Assembly: GCA_020252485.1 (NCBI GenBank)
Contig: JADCCX010000035.1
Coordinates: forward strand, 1-41,584
Direction of reading: 5' to 3'
DNA: 41,584 nt
Source: Methylocystis sp.
GTDB taxonomy: Bacteria > Pseudomonadota > Alphaproteobacteria > Rhizobiales > Beijerinckiaceae
The notes beneath the pieces were generated by a model. That model was not told the origin of the DNA. It did no database searches and saw nothing but the letters and a program-made list of their open reading frames with translations. Below, piece by piece: positions 15,698-23,783 of the stretch; positions within the stretch are counted from its first letter, which is position 1; every line of letters begins with the position of its first letter. The position numbers and the translations under genes are program-made.

Positions 15698-15724
15698 AAA
15701 GGCCGCCTTCGGGTGGCCTTTTTC
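15698..15724 (+). terminator. Intrinsic terminator of the outer-membrane protein gene
   Basis: The stem AAAGGCCGCC / GGTGGCCTTT has a TTCG tetraloop and is followed directly by a T-run. It sits 20 bases after the stop codon. Confidence 0.9.
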
Positions 15725-15833
15725 GTTTGTCCGGTTGGTGATGCGATGACCTGCCCCGGTGGCTGGCCGGGTCTGCCCCTTGCCGGCATCGATGCTCTGG
15801 ACAAGCGCCTGCGCCTCACGCAGAAGCGCCCTT

Positions 15834-17228
15834 ATGGCGCTCCTTTCCGCAAATGGCCTGACCGGCGGCCTCTTCGCCGACGCCGATATGGCCGAGGCTC
15901 TCTCGGACCGCAGCTGGCTGGCGGCGATGCTCGCTTTTGAGGCGGCGCTGGCGCGGGCGGAGGCGGATGTCGGCGTGATCCCTGCGGAATCGGCAGAGGT
16001 GATCGCGTCGTGCTGCAAGGCGGACCTCTACGACATCGCCGAAATCGGACGGCGGACGACATTGGCTGGCAATCCGGCAACCCCGCTCGTCGCCATGCTG
16101 ACTGCGAAGGTGCGGGAGAAGGACCCGGCCGCCGCTGAATTCGTGCATTACGGCGCCACCAGCCAGGATGTGATCGACACGGCGCTGGGGCAGCTTGTAT
16201 TCGCGGCGCGGATGCTGATCGATCAACGGGTTTCGAAGTGCTGTGAGGCCGCCGCACACTTAGCCAATAAACATCGCCTGACGGTGATGCCAGGACGCAC
16301 ATTGCTCCAGCAAGCGCTTCCAACTTCATTTGGGCTGAAGGCTGGTCATTGGCTTTCAGGATTGATGACGAGCTTCGACCGATTGTTTTGCGGCCTGTTT
16401 CCCAGGTTGCAATTTGGCGGCGCAGCAGGAACTTTGGCGTCGCTGGGCGATAATGCGGCAGCCGTAATCAATGCGCTGGAGCGTGAGATCAGCGTAAACT
16501 CTGCACGAGCGAAAATCTACGCCTCAGGCGGCGAACTGATTTGGCATACCAATCGGCAAGAGCCACAGCAAGCTGCAGCCCAATTCGGCATCCTCTGCTC
16601 CACCCTCGGCAAGATTGCCCGCGATATCGCGCTGCTGATGCAGACCGAGGTGGCGGAGGTCTTCGAACCTTCCGCTCCCGGAAAGGGCGGCTCCTCCACC
16701 CTCCCCCACAAGCGCAACCCGGTGCAGACGACGGCGATCATCGCCATCGCCACGCGCACGCCGGGCCTCGTCGCCACCATGCTCTCCGCCGGCCTGCAGG
16801 AGCACGAGCGCGGCGTTGGCGGCTGGCATGCGGAATGGGACACGATGCGCGAATTGCTGCTGCTGACGGGCGCCGCGGCGCTGCATATGCAGAATCTGCT
16901 GGAGGGGCTTGAAGTCGATACGGAGCGCATGCGCGCCAATCTCGAACTCACCAACGGCCTGATCATGGCCGAGCGCCTGACTTTCGCGCTCGCGCCCGGG
17001 TTGGGCAAGGCGAAGGCCAAGAGCTTCATGGAAGCGGCTTGCAGGCAGGCTCTCGCCGAAAAGCGCCATCTGAAGGATCTGCTTCGGGAAGCGCCGGAGG
17101 CCGCCGCGCTCGATCTCGATACGCTGTTTGATCCCGCAACCTACCTCGGCGCATCGGACGCGGTCATTGACCGCATCCTTGCCCTTTATGAGGACGAGAA
17201 GGAATACATGTCGGAGGATAAAGGCTGA
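15834..17228 (+). CDS. pcaB: 3-carboxy-cis,cis-muconate cycloisomerase
   Basis: A 464-residue fumarase/aspartase-superfamily enzyme that lactonises 3-carboxy-cis,cis-muconate in the protocatechuate branch of the beta-ketoadipate pathway. Diagnostic parts are AMLAFEAALARAEADVGVIP, VHYGATSQDVIDTAL, LQFGGAAGTLASLG and the signature GKGGSSTLPHKRNPVQ. Start ATG 15834 fits the family N-terminus; 15759 would add 25 unrelated residues. The stretch encoded by about 16200-16590 has lower GC and different codon choice. It also reads ISVNSARAKIYASGGELIWH and NRQEP where relatives have a shorter linker and WHxxRDR, so an active-site-adjacent region is unusual. ATG of pcaD overlaps its stop. No pcaHG is nearby. 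Confidence 0.9.
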   Translation: MALLSANGLTGGLFADADMAEALSDRSWLAAMLAFEAALARAEADVGVIPAESAEVIASCCKADLYDIAEIGRRTTLAGNPATPLVAMLTAKVREKDPAAAEFVHYGATSQDVIDTALGQLVFAARMLIDQRVSKCCEAAAHLANKHRLTVMPGRTLLQQALPTSFGLKAGHWLSGLMTSFDRLFCGLFPRLQFGGAAGTLASLGDNAAAVINALEREISVNSARAKIYASGGELIWHTNRQEPQQAAAQFGILCSTLGKIARDIALLMQTEVAEVFEPSAPGKGGSSTLPHKRNPVQTTAIIAIATRTPGLVATMLSAGLQEHERGVGGWHAEWDTMRELLLLTGAAALHMQNLLEGLEVDTERMRANLELTNGLIMAERLTFALAPGLGKAKAKSFMEAACRQALAEKRHLKDLLREAPEAAALDLDTLFDPATYLGASDAVIDRILALYEDEKEYMSEDKG

Positions 17229-18004
17229 TGCCCATCAAGACCATCAACGGCGAGCCGTTCAACATCGTGGTGGAAGGCAAGGCGGCGGGGCCCGTCCTCC
17301 TGTTCTCCAACTCGCTCTCCTCAAACCTTTCCATGTGGGATGCGCAGGCCGAGGCGCTGAAGGACACGTATCGCATCATCCGCTACGATTCGCGCGGCCA
17401 CGGCAAAAGCACCGCCCCTGAGGGGCCCTATTCCATCGCTGAGCTTGGCCGCGACGCGCTGGCGATTCTGGACTCGCTCAGGATCGGGAAGGCGCATTTC
17501 TGCGGCCTCTCCAAGGGCGGCATGGTGGGCCAATGGCTGCTGACGCATCATCGCGACCGGATCGGCAAGGCCGTGCTCGCCAATACGAGCGCGCAGATGC
17601 CGCCGCCGGACCTATGGAACGGGCGCATCAGGAACGTAACGCAAAACGGCATGGCGGCGATCGTTGACGCCACCATTGAGCGCTGGTTCACCAAGGGCTT
17701 CATCGAGCGCGCCCCGCAGGAGATCGCCGCTGTCCGCAAGATGATCGCGGCCACGCCCGCCGCGGGCTATTGCGGCTGCGCCGCCGCCATCCGCGACATG
17801 GACCAGCGCGAAAGCATCCGCGCCATCGCCAACCCGGTGCTGCTGATCTCCGGCGCGTATGATCCGGCCACGACGCCTGCCATGATGGAGCTGATGCGCG
17901 AGCGCATCAAGGGCGCGCAATGGCTCTCGCTCGATGCGGCGCATATCTCCAACATCGAACAGGCCGCGGCCTTCACGAAGGCGATCAGGGAGTTCCTCGC
18001 ATGA
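17228..18004 (+). CDS. pcaD: 3-oxoadipate enol-lactonase
   Basis: A 258-residue alpha/beta hydrolase that opens 3-oxoadipate enol-lactone to 3-oxoadipate. It has the oxyanion region LLFSNSLSSNLSMWD, the nucleophile elbow GLSKGGMVGQ (Ser95), acid Asp212 in SGAYDPATTP and His239 in LDAAHISNIEQ. The length is typical. Its ATG overlaps the pcaB stop, and its stop overlaps the ATG of pcaC (ATGA), so the three genes are translationally coupled and act in sequence. Similarity to other small esterases exists, but the context makes PcaD clear. Confidence 0.93.
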   Translation: MPIKTINGEPFNIVVEGKAAGPVLLFSNSLSSNLSMWDAQAEALKDTYRIIRYDSRGHGKSTAPEGPYSIAELGRDALAILDSLRIGKAHFCGLSKGGMVGQWLLTHHRDRIGKAVLANTSAQMPPPDLWNGRIRNVTQNGMAAIVDATIERWFTKGFIERAPQEIAAVRKMIAATPAAGYCGCAAAIRDMDQRESIRAIANPVLLISGAYDPATTPAMMELMRERIKGAQWLSLDAAHISNIEQAAAFTKAIREFLA

Positions 18005-18390
18005 CCAATGACGCCGAGCGCATCGCCAAAGGCACGAAGAACCGCCGCAAGGTGCTGGGCGACGCCCATGTGGACCGCTCGCTCAAGAACCGCACCGAGT
18101 TCAACGCCGAATGGGTGGATTTCATCACCCGCTATGCCTGGGGCGATATCTGGGACCGGCCGGGCCTCGATTACAAGAAGCGCTCCGTGGTTGTCCTTTC
18201 GGTAACAACGGCGCTCGGCCGCTGGGAGGAGTTCCGCATCCACGTCAAGGGTGCGATCCACAATGGCCTGACGAAGGACGAGATCAAGGAAGTGCTGATG
18301 CAATGCGCGGTTTATGCCGGCGTGCCGGCCGCCAACACCGCCTTCCACGAGGCGCAGAAGGTCTTCGAGGAAATGGACAGGGCGGGGTAG
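18001..18390 (+). CDS. pcaC: 4-carboxymuconolactone decarboxylase
   Basis: A 129-residue all-helical AhpD-fold decarboxylase converting 4-carboxymuconolactone to 3-oxoadipate enol-lactone. It shows RRKVLGDAHVDRSLKNRTEF, ITRYAWGDIWDRPGLDYKKR, the catalytic-region VTTALGRWEEFRIHVKGAI and VLMQCAVYAGVPAAN. Start ATG 18001 overlaps the pcaD stop. It is not fused to PcaD (PcaL), as it is in some actinobacteria. It completes the pcaB-D-C trio. Confidence 0.94.
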   Translation: MTNDAERIAKGTKNRRKVLGDAHVDRSLKNRTEFNAEWVDFITRYAWGDIWDRPGLDYKKRSVVVLSVTTALGRWEEFRIHVKGAIHNGLTKDEIKEVLMQCAVYAGVPAANTAFHEAQKVFEEMDRAG

Positions 18391-18405
18391 CGGACTGCGG
18401 CGGCT

Positions 18406-19194
18406 TTGGGTAAGGCCTCTCGTCCATTCCTATCCCAGTTGCCGAAGCAGACCTTGACCGCTCCTGCGCACTCTCTCGTCCTCTCCGTCGTCGTTCCTGC
18501 GAAGAACGAGAAGCGCAATGTCGCGCCGCTGGTGGATGAGCTGGAGGCCGCGCTGACCCCGCTTGGGCCTTTCGAGGTCATCTATGTGAACGACGGCTCA
18601 ACCGACGGCATGGAGGCCGAGATCAGCCGCCTCGCGGCAACGCGCCCCTGGCTCCGCCAGATCCGGCATGAGCGCTCCGGCGGACAATCCGCCTCGGTGC
18701 GGACCGGCGTCAGGGCCGCTCAGGCGCCGATAATCGCCACGCTCGACGGCGATGGCGAGAACAATCCCGCCTATATCCCGGAGCTCTATGCCGCGCTGAC
18801 GGCTTCGCCAGAAAACGGCATCGCCGCCGGCCAGCGCGTCGGCCGCAAGGCCTCCGGCTTCAAGAAGTTCCAGTCGAGGATCGCCAATGCGGTGCGCGGC
18901 GCAATCCTGAAGGATGGCACGCGGGATTCGGGCTGCGGCCTCAAATGCTTTCCGAAGGCCCTTTTTCTGAGCCTGCCCTATTTCGATGCGATCCATCGCT
19001 TTCTGCCGGCGCTCGTCGTTCGCGAAGGCTACAAGGTGGTTCATGTCGATGTGATCGACCGGACCCGCCTTTCCGGGACATCGAACTACACAATGTGGAA
19101 TCGGCTCTGGGTCGGTCTGCTCGATCTGGCTGGCGTCTGGTGGTTGATCCGGCGCAAGAAGCCGACGCCGCCGTCCAAGGAGATCAGGCCATGA
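18406..19194 (+). CDS. Family 2 glycosyltransferase (polyprenyl-phosphate sugar transferase type)
   Basis: A 262-residue GT2 enzyme resembling dolichol/undecaprenyl-phosphate glycosyltransferases. It shows LSVVVPAKNEKRNVAPLVDE, the IYVNDGSTDGMEAEI nucleotide-binding loop, TLDGDGENNPAYIPEL (metal-binding acidic motif), and the acceptor region DSGCGLKCFPKALFLSLPYF followed by RFLPALV. It would charge a lipid carrier with a sugar at the inner membrane face. The start is uncertain: TTG 18406 gives 262 residues, and TTG 18454 would start closer to the GT2 core. The stop overlaps the ATG of the LAB_N gene. That pairing, known beside lipid A or O-antigen modification genes, suggests envelope glycolipid modification. 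Confidence 0.82.
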   Translation: MGKASRPFLSQLPKQTLTAPAHSLVLSVVVPAKNEKRNVAPLVDELEAALTPLGPFEVIYVNDGSTDGMEAEISRLAATRPWLRQIRHERSGGQSASVRTGVRAAQAPIIATLDGDGENNPAYIPELYAALTASPENGIAAGQRVGRKASGFKKFQSRIANAVRGAILKDGTRDSGCGLKCFPKALFLSLPYFDAIHRFLPALVVREGYKVVHVDVIDRTRLSGTSNYTMWNRLWVGLLDLAGVWWLIRRKKPTPPSKEIRP

Positions 19195-19520
19195 TCAGCG
19201 TTGTGACGGACCTGCGCGAATATCTCTACGATGTCTTTGTGGCGAAGTTCGATTTCTGGCTGGCCTTTGGTCTTGCCGCCCAGGCGCTGTTCACGGCCCG
19301 CTTCGTGATCCAGTGGTTCGCCAGCGAGAAGGCCGGCAAAAGCGTCGTTCCCATGGCCTTCTGGTTTCTGTCGATGGGCGGCGGCATGATGCTGCTGATC
19401 TACGGGATCGTGCGGCGCGAGCCGATCATCATCCTGGGCCAGGCCTTGGCCGTGTTCATCTACTTGCGCAACATCATGCTGATCATCAAGGAACGCCGGG
19501 CGGGCGGCGACGGATCATGA
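19191..19520 (+). CDS. LAB_N (lipid-A-disaccharide synthase N-terminal) membrane protein
   Basis: A 109-residue protein with three likely membrane segments (FWLAFGLAAQALFTARFVIQ, MAFWFLSMGGGMMLLIYGIV, IIILGQALAVFIYLRNIMLI). The core QWFASEKAGKSVVPMAFW is the hallmark of the LAB_N family. Despite the family name, stand-alone members are small integral membrane proteins found beside polyprenyl-phosphate glycosyltransferases and thought to help handle the lipid-linked sugar. ATG overlaps the previous stop (ATGA), and the next gene starts inside its own stop. Confidence 0.88.
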   Translation: MISVVTDLREYLYDVFVAKFDFWLAFGLAAQALFTARFVIQWFASEKAGKSVVPMAFWFLSMGGGMMLLIYGIVRREPIIILGQALAVFIYLRNIMLIIKERRAGGDGS

Positions 19521-20134
19521 GCGGGACGGACGATCCAGCGCGGCTTCCATCGTTCTACGAGGATCTCGACGATACGCTGGCGGAAAGCTGGCGGCGGATC
19601 GCGCGGGGCGTGGCGGACCGGCGCTCACCCTTCCATCACCCCACACTCGCTACCCTCGGCTTGGACGGTCGTCCCCGGCTGCGGACGCTGATCCTGCGCG
19701 GCTGCGATGTGCAGGAGCGATCGCTCCGGCTGCATACTGATGCGCGCTCCGATAAGGTGGAGGAGATTGGCCGCGACCCGCGCGTGGGCCTCCACTTCTA
19801 CGATCCCACAGCGAAGATCCAGCTCAGAATCGCGGGCAGCGCCACGCTTCACACCGGCGATCCCATCGCCGATGCCGCCTGGGCGGGATCGCGCCTGATG
19901 AGCCGCCAATGTTACGGAATCGTGCCCGGCCCCGGCACGCCGGTCGGCAGCGGCGGGGATTTCATCCTGCCGCCCGTCAGCGAGACCGAAACGGCCGCCG
20001 GCCGGGCCAATTTCTGCGCGATTACGATCAGGATCGAGAGCCTCGAATGGCTCTATCTGGCTGTCGCAGGCCATCGCCGCGCGCTGTTTCGCTGGAATGA
20101 TGAGCGGCTGCTATCGAAGTGGCTCGCCCCGTAA
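19517..20134 (+). CDS. Pyridoxamine 5'-phosphate oxidase-like flavin-binding protein
   Basis: A 205-residue PNPOx-like split-barrel protein. It shows PTLATLGLDGRPRLRTLILR, TDARSDKVEEIGRDPRVGLH and a C-terminal IESLEWLYLAVAGHRRALFR. It is shorter than, and distinct from, PdxH, which has a characteristic C-terminal dimerisation motif, so a general FMN-dependent oxidoreductase or FMN-binding role is more likely than vitamin B6 synthesis. ATG 19517 overlaps the stop of the LAB_N gene, so expression is coupled with envelope genes, although a functional link is not obvious. Confidence 0.8.
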   Translation: MSGTDDPARLPSFYEDLDDTLAESWRRIARGVADRRSPFHHPTLATLGLDGRPRLRTLILRGCDVQERSLRLHTDARSDKVEEIGRDPRVGLHFYDPTAKIQLRIAGSATLHTGDPIADAAWAGSRLMSRQCYGIVPGPGTPVGSGGDFILPPVSETETAAGRANFCAITIRIESLEWLYLAVAGHRRALFRWNDERLLSKWLAP

Positions 20135-20151
20135 AGCCGGCCTCCTCAATG

Positions 20152-20178
20152 AAAAAGGCCAGTCTTGCGACTGGCCTT
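20152..20178 (-). terminator. Intrinsic terminator of the DUF2076 gene
   Basis: Read on the minus strand, AAGGCCAGTC / GACTGGCCTT with a 4-base loop is followed by a T-run (the A-run at 20152-20156 on the plus strand). It lies just after the DUF2076 stop. Confidence 0.85.
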
Positions 20179-20206
20179 CAATGTCTGGAACCTGTGCGAG
20201 CGGGGC

Positions 20207-20932
20207 TCAGGCCCAATCGTCGCCGCCGCCAAAGTCGCCGCCATCATCATAAGACGCTAAGTCAGGCCCATAGCCGGTGTCGGGACCGGTCGCCTGCTGG
20301 TCATGCGCGGGAGCAACGGCCTCTGCCGGTGCCGGTGCGGCAGCCGCCTGTGCGCCGCCGGCATTATTGCCGGAGAACATGCTGCTCAGCGCATTCGCGG
20401 CCATGATGCCGCCTGCGACGCCGACAGCAGCGGAAGCCGCCGTGCCGAGGAAGCCCATGCCGCCGCGCTGCTGGGGCTGCTGCATCTGCTGGCCGCCCCA
20501 GGGGCCCGCGGCCGCAGCCTGCTGACCGCCCCAGGGACCCTGCGGAGGACCGCCTTGCGGGCCGCCCATGGGGCCACGCTGGAACGGCGCGCGGCCTGGC
20601 GCGGGAACCGGCGGAGGAGGCGCCTTCGCGCCGCCGCCGAACAAGCCGCCAAGGAACCCGCCGCTCTGCTGCTGCTGCTGCGCCTGCTGGACCTGCTGGA
20701 CATAGGCTTCAAGCTGCTGGATCTGCGCCTGAAGCTGCTCGATCTGCTGCTGCTGGCCGGTCAGCGCCTGCTCCTGAGCGTAAACTGCCTGCGCCATGAC
20801 GTAGGGAGCATAGGGCTGGAGCTTGATCTGATCGGCGATGAACTTCTCGGCCTCGGGATCGCGCTGCGCTGTGGCTGCGGTCTTCAGACGCTCGAAAATG
20901 CCGCCAATGACATTCTTCTCTTCGGGTGACAT
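20207..20932 (-). CDS. DUF2076 protein, Gln- and Gly/Pro-rich
   Basis: A 241-residue protein of the DUF2076 family, starting MSPEEKNVIGGIFERLKTAA and continuing through DPEAEKFIADQIKLQPYAPY. A Gln-rich coiled-coil segment follows (residues about 60-90), then a Gly/Pro-rich low-complexity region, a GMGFLGTAASAAVGVAGGIM hydrophobic stretch and an acidic tail ending DDWA. Homologues are annotated as putative periplasmic ligand-binding proteins, but no function is established. An in-frame start at 21025 would add 31 residues; GAGGAGGAT about 10 bases ahead of ATG 20932 favours the shorter form. A strong terminator follows. Confidence 0.85.
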   Translation of the reverse strand: MSPEEKNVIGGIFERLKTAATAQRDPEAEKFIADQIKLQPYAPYVMAQAVYAQEQALTGQQQQIEQLQAQIQQLEAYVQQVQQAQQQQQSGGFLGGLFGGGAKAPPPPVPAPGRAPFQRGPMGGPQGGPPQGPWGGQQAAAAGPWGGQQMQQPQQRGGMGFLGTAASAAVGVAGGIMAANALSSMFSGNNAGGAQAAAAPAPAEAVAPAHDQQATGPDTGYGPDLASYDDGGDFGGGDDWA

Positions 20933-21176
20933 GGGAATCTCATCCTCCTCGGGCTGCGGTGACGGGTTGATCGGTCCCGGCGCTTCCCATGAGACATAAC
21001 TGGGAATTGTGACGTGAATTGTCACCTGACGGCAAAAAATATTTTCATGATTTCAAGGAGATATCACAGGATGGCGCTGTATATTCATCCATTTGGATGA
21101 TGCCGGGCGGACCGCCCGGCTTGGAAGGCCCGGATAATTGCCTTAAGGGTTCAGAGGCTTGCCAGCCCGTTTCGAT

Positions 21177-23141
21177 ATGAATGCCGTAACCGCCACGATC
21201 ACAGGGTCCGTCGCTGTCATCACAGTCGACAATCCACCCGTGCATGCTCTCTCCACGCCGGTCCGGAGCGGGCTGATTGCGGCCGTCAGGGCGGTCGAGA
21301 TGGATCCCGCCTTGCAGGGCTCCGTCATCGCAACGGCGGGCCGCACCTTCATCGCCGGGGCCGACATCGGCGAGATGGATCGGCCGCTGGGGGAGCCGCA
21401 ACTTCCAGCCGTGATCGCGGCCATCACCGCCTGCAGCAAGCCGCTGGTTGCGGCGCTGCATGGGAGTGTGCTTGGCGGCGGGCTCGAAATTGCCCTGGCC
21501 TGCCGCGCCCGGCTCGCGGAACCCGGCACATCCTTCGGCTTTCCGGAAGTGAAGATCGGCCTGATCCCCGGCGCCAGCGGCACCCAGCGGCTGCTGCGCC
21601 TCACCAACTTCGACACCGCCGTGCGGATCGTGACGGGCGGCAAGCCGGTGACAGCGATTGAGGCGCTGCGGCTCGGCCTGATCGACCAGATCGTCGATGG
21701 CCCGGTGCTGCAGGCTGCAATCGACCTGATCGCGTCCGGCCGGGCGGCGAATGCCCAAGTCTTTCCCACGAGCCTGGCCTTGAGCGAGCGGGAAGCGGCC
21801 CGGCCCAACCCCGAGACTCTGGAAGCCTTGAGGGCGGAGGTAACGAAGGCGGCCCGCGGCCAGCGGGCGCCGCTTGCAGCGCTTGCACTGATGGAGGCGA
21901 CAGCATCGCTTCCCTTTGCGGAAGGCCTCGCCGAAGAGCGCGCCGCCTTTCTGCAACTGCGCGCCAGCCGGGAAGCGAAGGCCTTGCGCCGGCTCTTTCT
22001 GGCCGAACGGAATGCCGGGCGATCGCCGGAACTCCAGGGCGTCAAGCCGCTGGCCATCGGCACGCTTGGCGTCGTGGGCGCCGGGCTGATGGGCTGCGGG
22101 ATCGCCTTCGCCGCCCTCAATGCCGGATTGCGGGTGGTCCTGGCCGAAAGCTCGTCCGAGGCGATGGAGCGGGGCCGGGGCAGGATGGCGGAACTCTTCG
22201 AGGCGGCCATTCAATCCCGACGCCTGACAAGCGCCAGAGCTGCGGAACTAGAAGCCGCTTTGGCGATCACGACCGATTTCGCGCTGTTTCGTGGCTGCGA
22301 TGCCGTCATCGAGGCGGTGTTTGAGGATCTGGCGGTCAAGCATGAGGTGTTCGCAAAACTGGAAGCCGTCGTGCGGCCGGATTGCATGCTGGCCACCAAC
22401 ACCTCCTATCTCGACCTCGATGCCATCGCGGCGGGACTGAAGGAGCCGTCCCGCTTCCTGGGCCTGCATTTCTTCTCCCCCGCCCATGTGATGCGGTTGC
22501 TGGAGGTAGTGCGCGGCGCGAAGACTTCACCGCCGGTGCTGGCGACCGGCGTCGCGCTTGGGCGCAAGCTTGGCAAGATCCCCGTTATCACCGGCGTCTG
22601 CGAAGGATTCTGCGGCAACCGTATCCTCAAAGCTTACCGGATCGTGGCGGAAACCATGGTCGAAGAGGGTGCTGCTCCAGAGGTAGTGGACGGCGCGATG
22701 ACTGACTTCGGCTTTCCTATGGGCCCCTTCGCCGTTCAGGACATGGCCGGGATCGAGATCGCTTATGCCAACCGCAAGCTGAAACCCGCCCTCGCGGCCG
22801 ATGGGCGGCGGCTAGGCCTCGTGGAGCTGCTGGTGGAGGCCGGGCGGCTTGGCCGCAAGAACGGCAAGGGCTGGTACGCCTATCCAGAGGGCGCGCGGCA
22901 GGGACAGCCGGACCCGGACGTGACGGCGCTGATCCATGCCGATGCGGCGCGCCGGGATATCCCGCAGAAGACCTTCTCGCAGGCGACGATCCGCGAGGCG
23001 CTGCTGGCCGCCATGCGGGCAGAAGGCCGCGCGATCCTGGACGAGGGGATCGTGGCGCGCGCCGAGGATATCGACCTCGTCATGGTGCACGGCTACGGCT
23101 TTCCCGCTCACAAGGGCGGGCCGATGTTCGGGACCGCGTGA
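21177..23141 (+). CDS. Enoyl-CoA hydratase / 3-hydroxyacyl-CoA dehydrogenase (FadJ/FadB type)
   Basis: A 654-residue bifunctional beta-oxidation enzyme. Residues 1 to about 190 are a crotonase domain: VAVITVDNPPVHALSTPV, TFIAGADIGEMD (oxyanion hole), and LGGGLEIALACRARLAEPGT with FGFPEVKIGLIPGASGTQRL carrying the catalytic Glu region. From about residue 290 a Rossmann NAD domain begins with LGVVGAGLMGCGIAFAALNA, followed by LATNTSYLDLDAIA, FLGLHFFSPAHVMRLLEVV and the C-terminal helical dehydrogenase domains. It hydrates trans-2-enoyl-CoA and oxidises 3-hydroxyacyl-CoA. ATG 21177 is chosen over an upstream TTG at 21159. No thiolase lies adjacent. It ends 3 bases before the convergent metW. Confidence 0.9.
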   Translation: MNAVTATITGSVAVITVDNPPVHALSTPVRSGLIAAVRAVEMDPALQGSVIATAGRTFIAGADIGEMDRPLGEPQLPAVIAAITACSKPLVAALHGSVLGGGLEIALACRARLAEPGTSFGFPEVKIGLIPGASGTQRLLRLTNFDTAVRIVTGGKPVTAIEALRLGLIDQIVDGPVLQAAIDLIASGRAANAQVFPTSLALSEREAARPNPETLEALRAEVTKAARGQRAPLAALALMEATASLPFAEGLAEERAAFLQLRASREAKALRRLFLAERNAGRSPELQGVKPLAIGTLGVVGAGLMGCGIAFAALNAGLRVVLAESSSEAMERGRGRMAELFEAAIQSRRLTSARAAELEAALAITTDFALFRGCDAVIEAVFEDLAVKHEVFAKLEAVVRPDCMLATNTSYLDLDAIAAGLKEPSRFLGLHFFSPAHVMRLLEVVRGAKTSPPVLATGVALGRKLGKIPVITGVCEGFCGNRILKAYRIVAETMVEEGAAPEVVDGAMTDFGFPMGPFAVQDMAGIEIAYANRKLKPALAADGRRLGLVELLVEAGRLGRKNGKGWYAYPEGARQGQPDPDVTALIHADAARRDIPQKTFSQATIREALLAAMRAEGRAILDEGIVARAEDIDLVMVHGYGFPAHKGGPMFGTA

Positions 23142-23144
23142 CGG

Positions 23145-23783
23145 CTATTTCCGCTTCAGCAGGAAAACGGCCTGCTCGCCAAAAACATTCCAGAACCACC
23201 AGGGCGCATCGAGCCGCAACAGCTGGCCTGAAGCATTCAGCGCCCGCGCCCGCTCGGTCACAGCCCCGATCTCCTTAACCAATTCGTGGAAATCGTTGAT
23301 CGTGCAGAAATGGATGTTGGGCGTATCGTACCAGGCGTCCGGCAGGTTCTCCGTCACCGGCATGCGGCCCTTCATCAGCAGGTCGCGGCGGACACGCCAA
23401 TGGCCGAAATTCGGGAAGGAGACGATGGCGCGCCGGCCGACGCGCAACATCTGTTCCAGCACCCGGCGCGGATTGCGCGTCGCCTGAATGGTCTGCGACA
23501 GGATGACGTAATCGAAGGAATCGTCCGGATAATCGACAAGGTCCGTATCGGCATCGCCCTGGATCACAGCGAGACCGCGCGTCACGCAATTGGCGACGCC
23601 ATCGCGCGAAAGCTCGATGCCGCGCGCATCGACGCCCTTCGCCTCGGCCAGCAGCTTGAGAAGCGCGCCATCTCCGCAGCCGACATCGAGCACGCGGCTG
23701 CCGGGCTCCACCATGTCGGCGATCATCAGGAGATCGACGCGGGCGCCCGGCCCCATCGACAGGTGCGGATCGGAGATGGTCAC
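23145..23783 (-). CDS. metW: Methionine biosynthesis protein MetW
   Basis: A 212-residue class I SAM-dependent methyltransferase-fold protein of the MetW family. It shows [20 protein letters not shown] (motif I), [40 protein letters not shown] and [20 protein letters not shown]. MetW partners with MetX in alphaproteobacteria and is needed for full homoserine acyltransferase activity. GTG at 23783 overlaps the metX stop, consistent with co-translation and a complex. The length is normal. Confidence 0.93.
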   Translation of the reverse strand: MTISDPHLSMGPGARVDLLMIADMVEPGSRVLDVGCGDGALLKLLAEAKGVDARGIELSRDGVANCVTRGLAVIQGDADTDLVDYPDDSFDYVILSQTIQATRNPRRVLEQMLRVGRRAIVSFPNFGHWRVRRDLLMKGRMPVTENLPDAWYDTPNIHFCTINDFHELVKEIGAVTERARALNASGQLLRLDAPWWFWNVFGEQAVFLLKRK

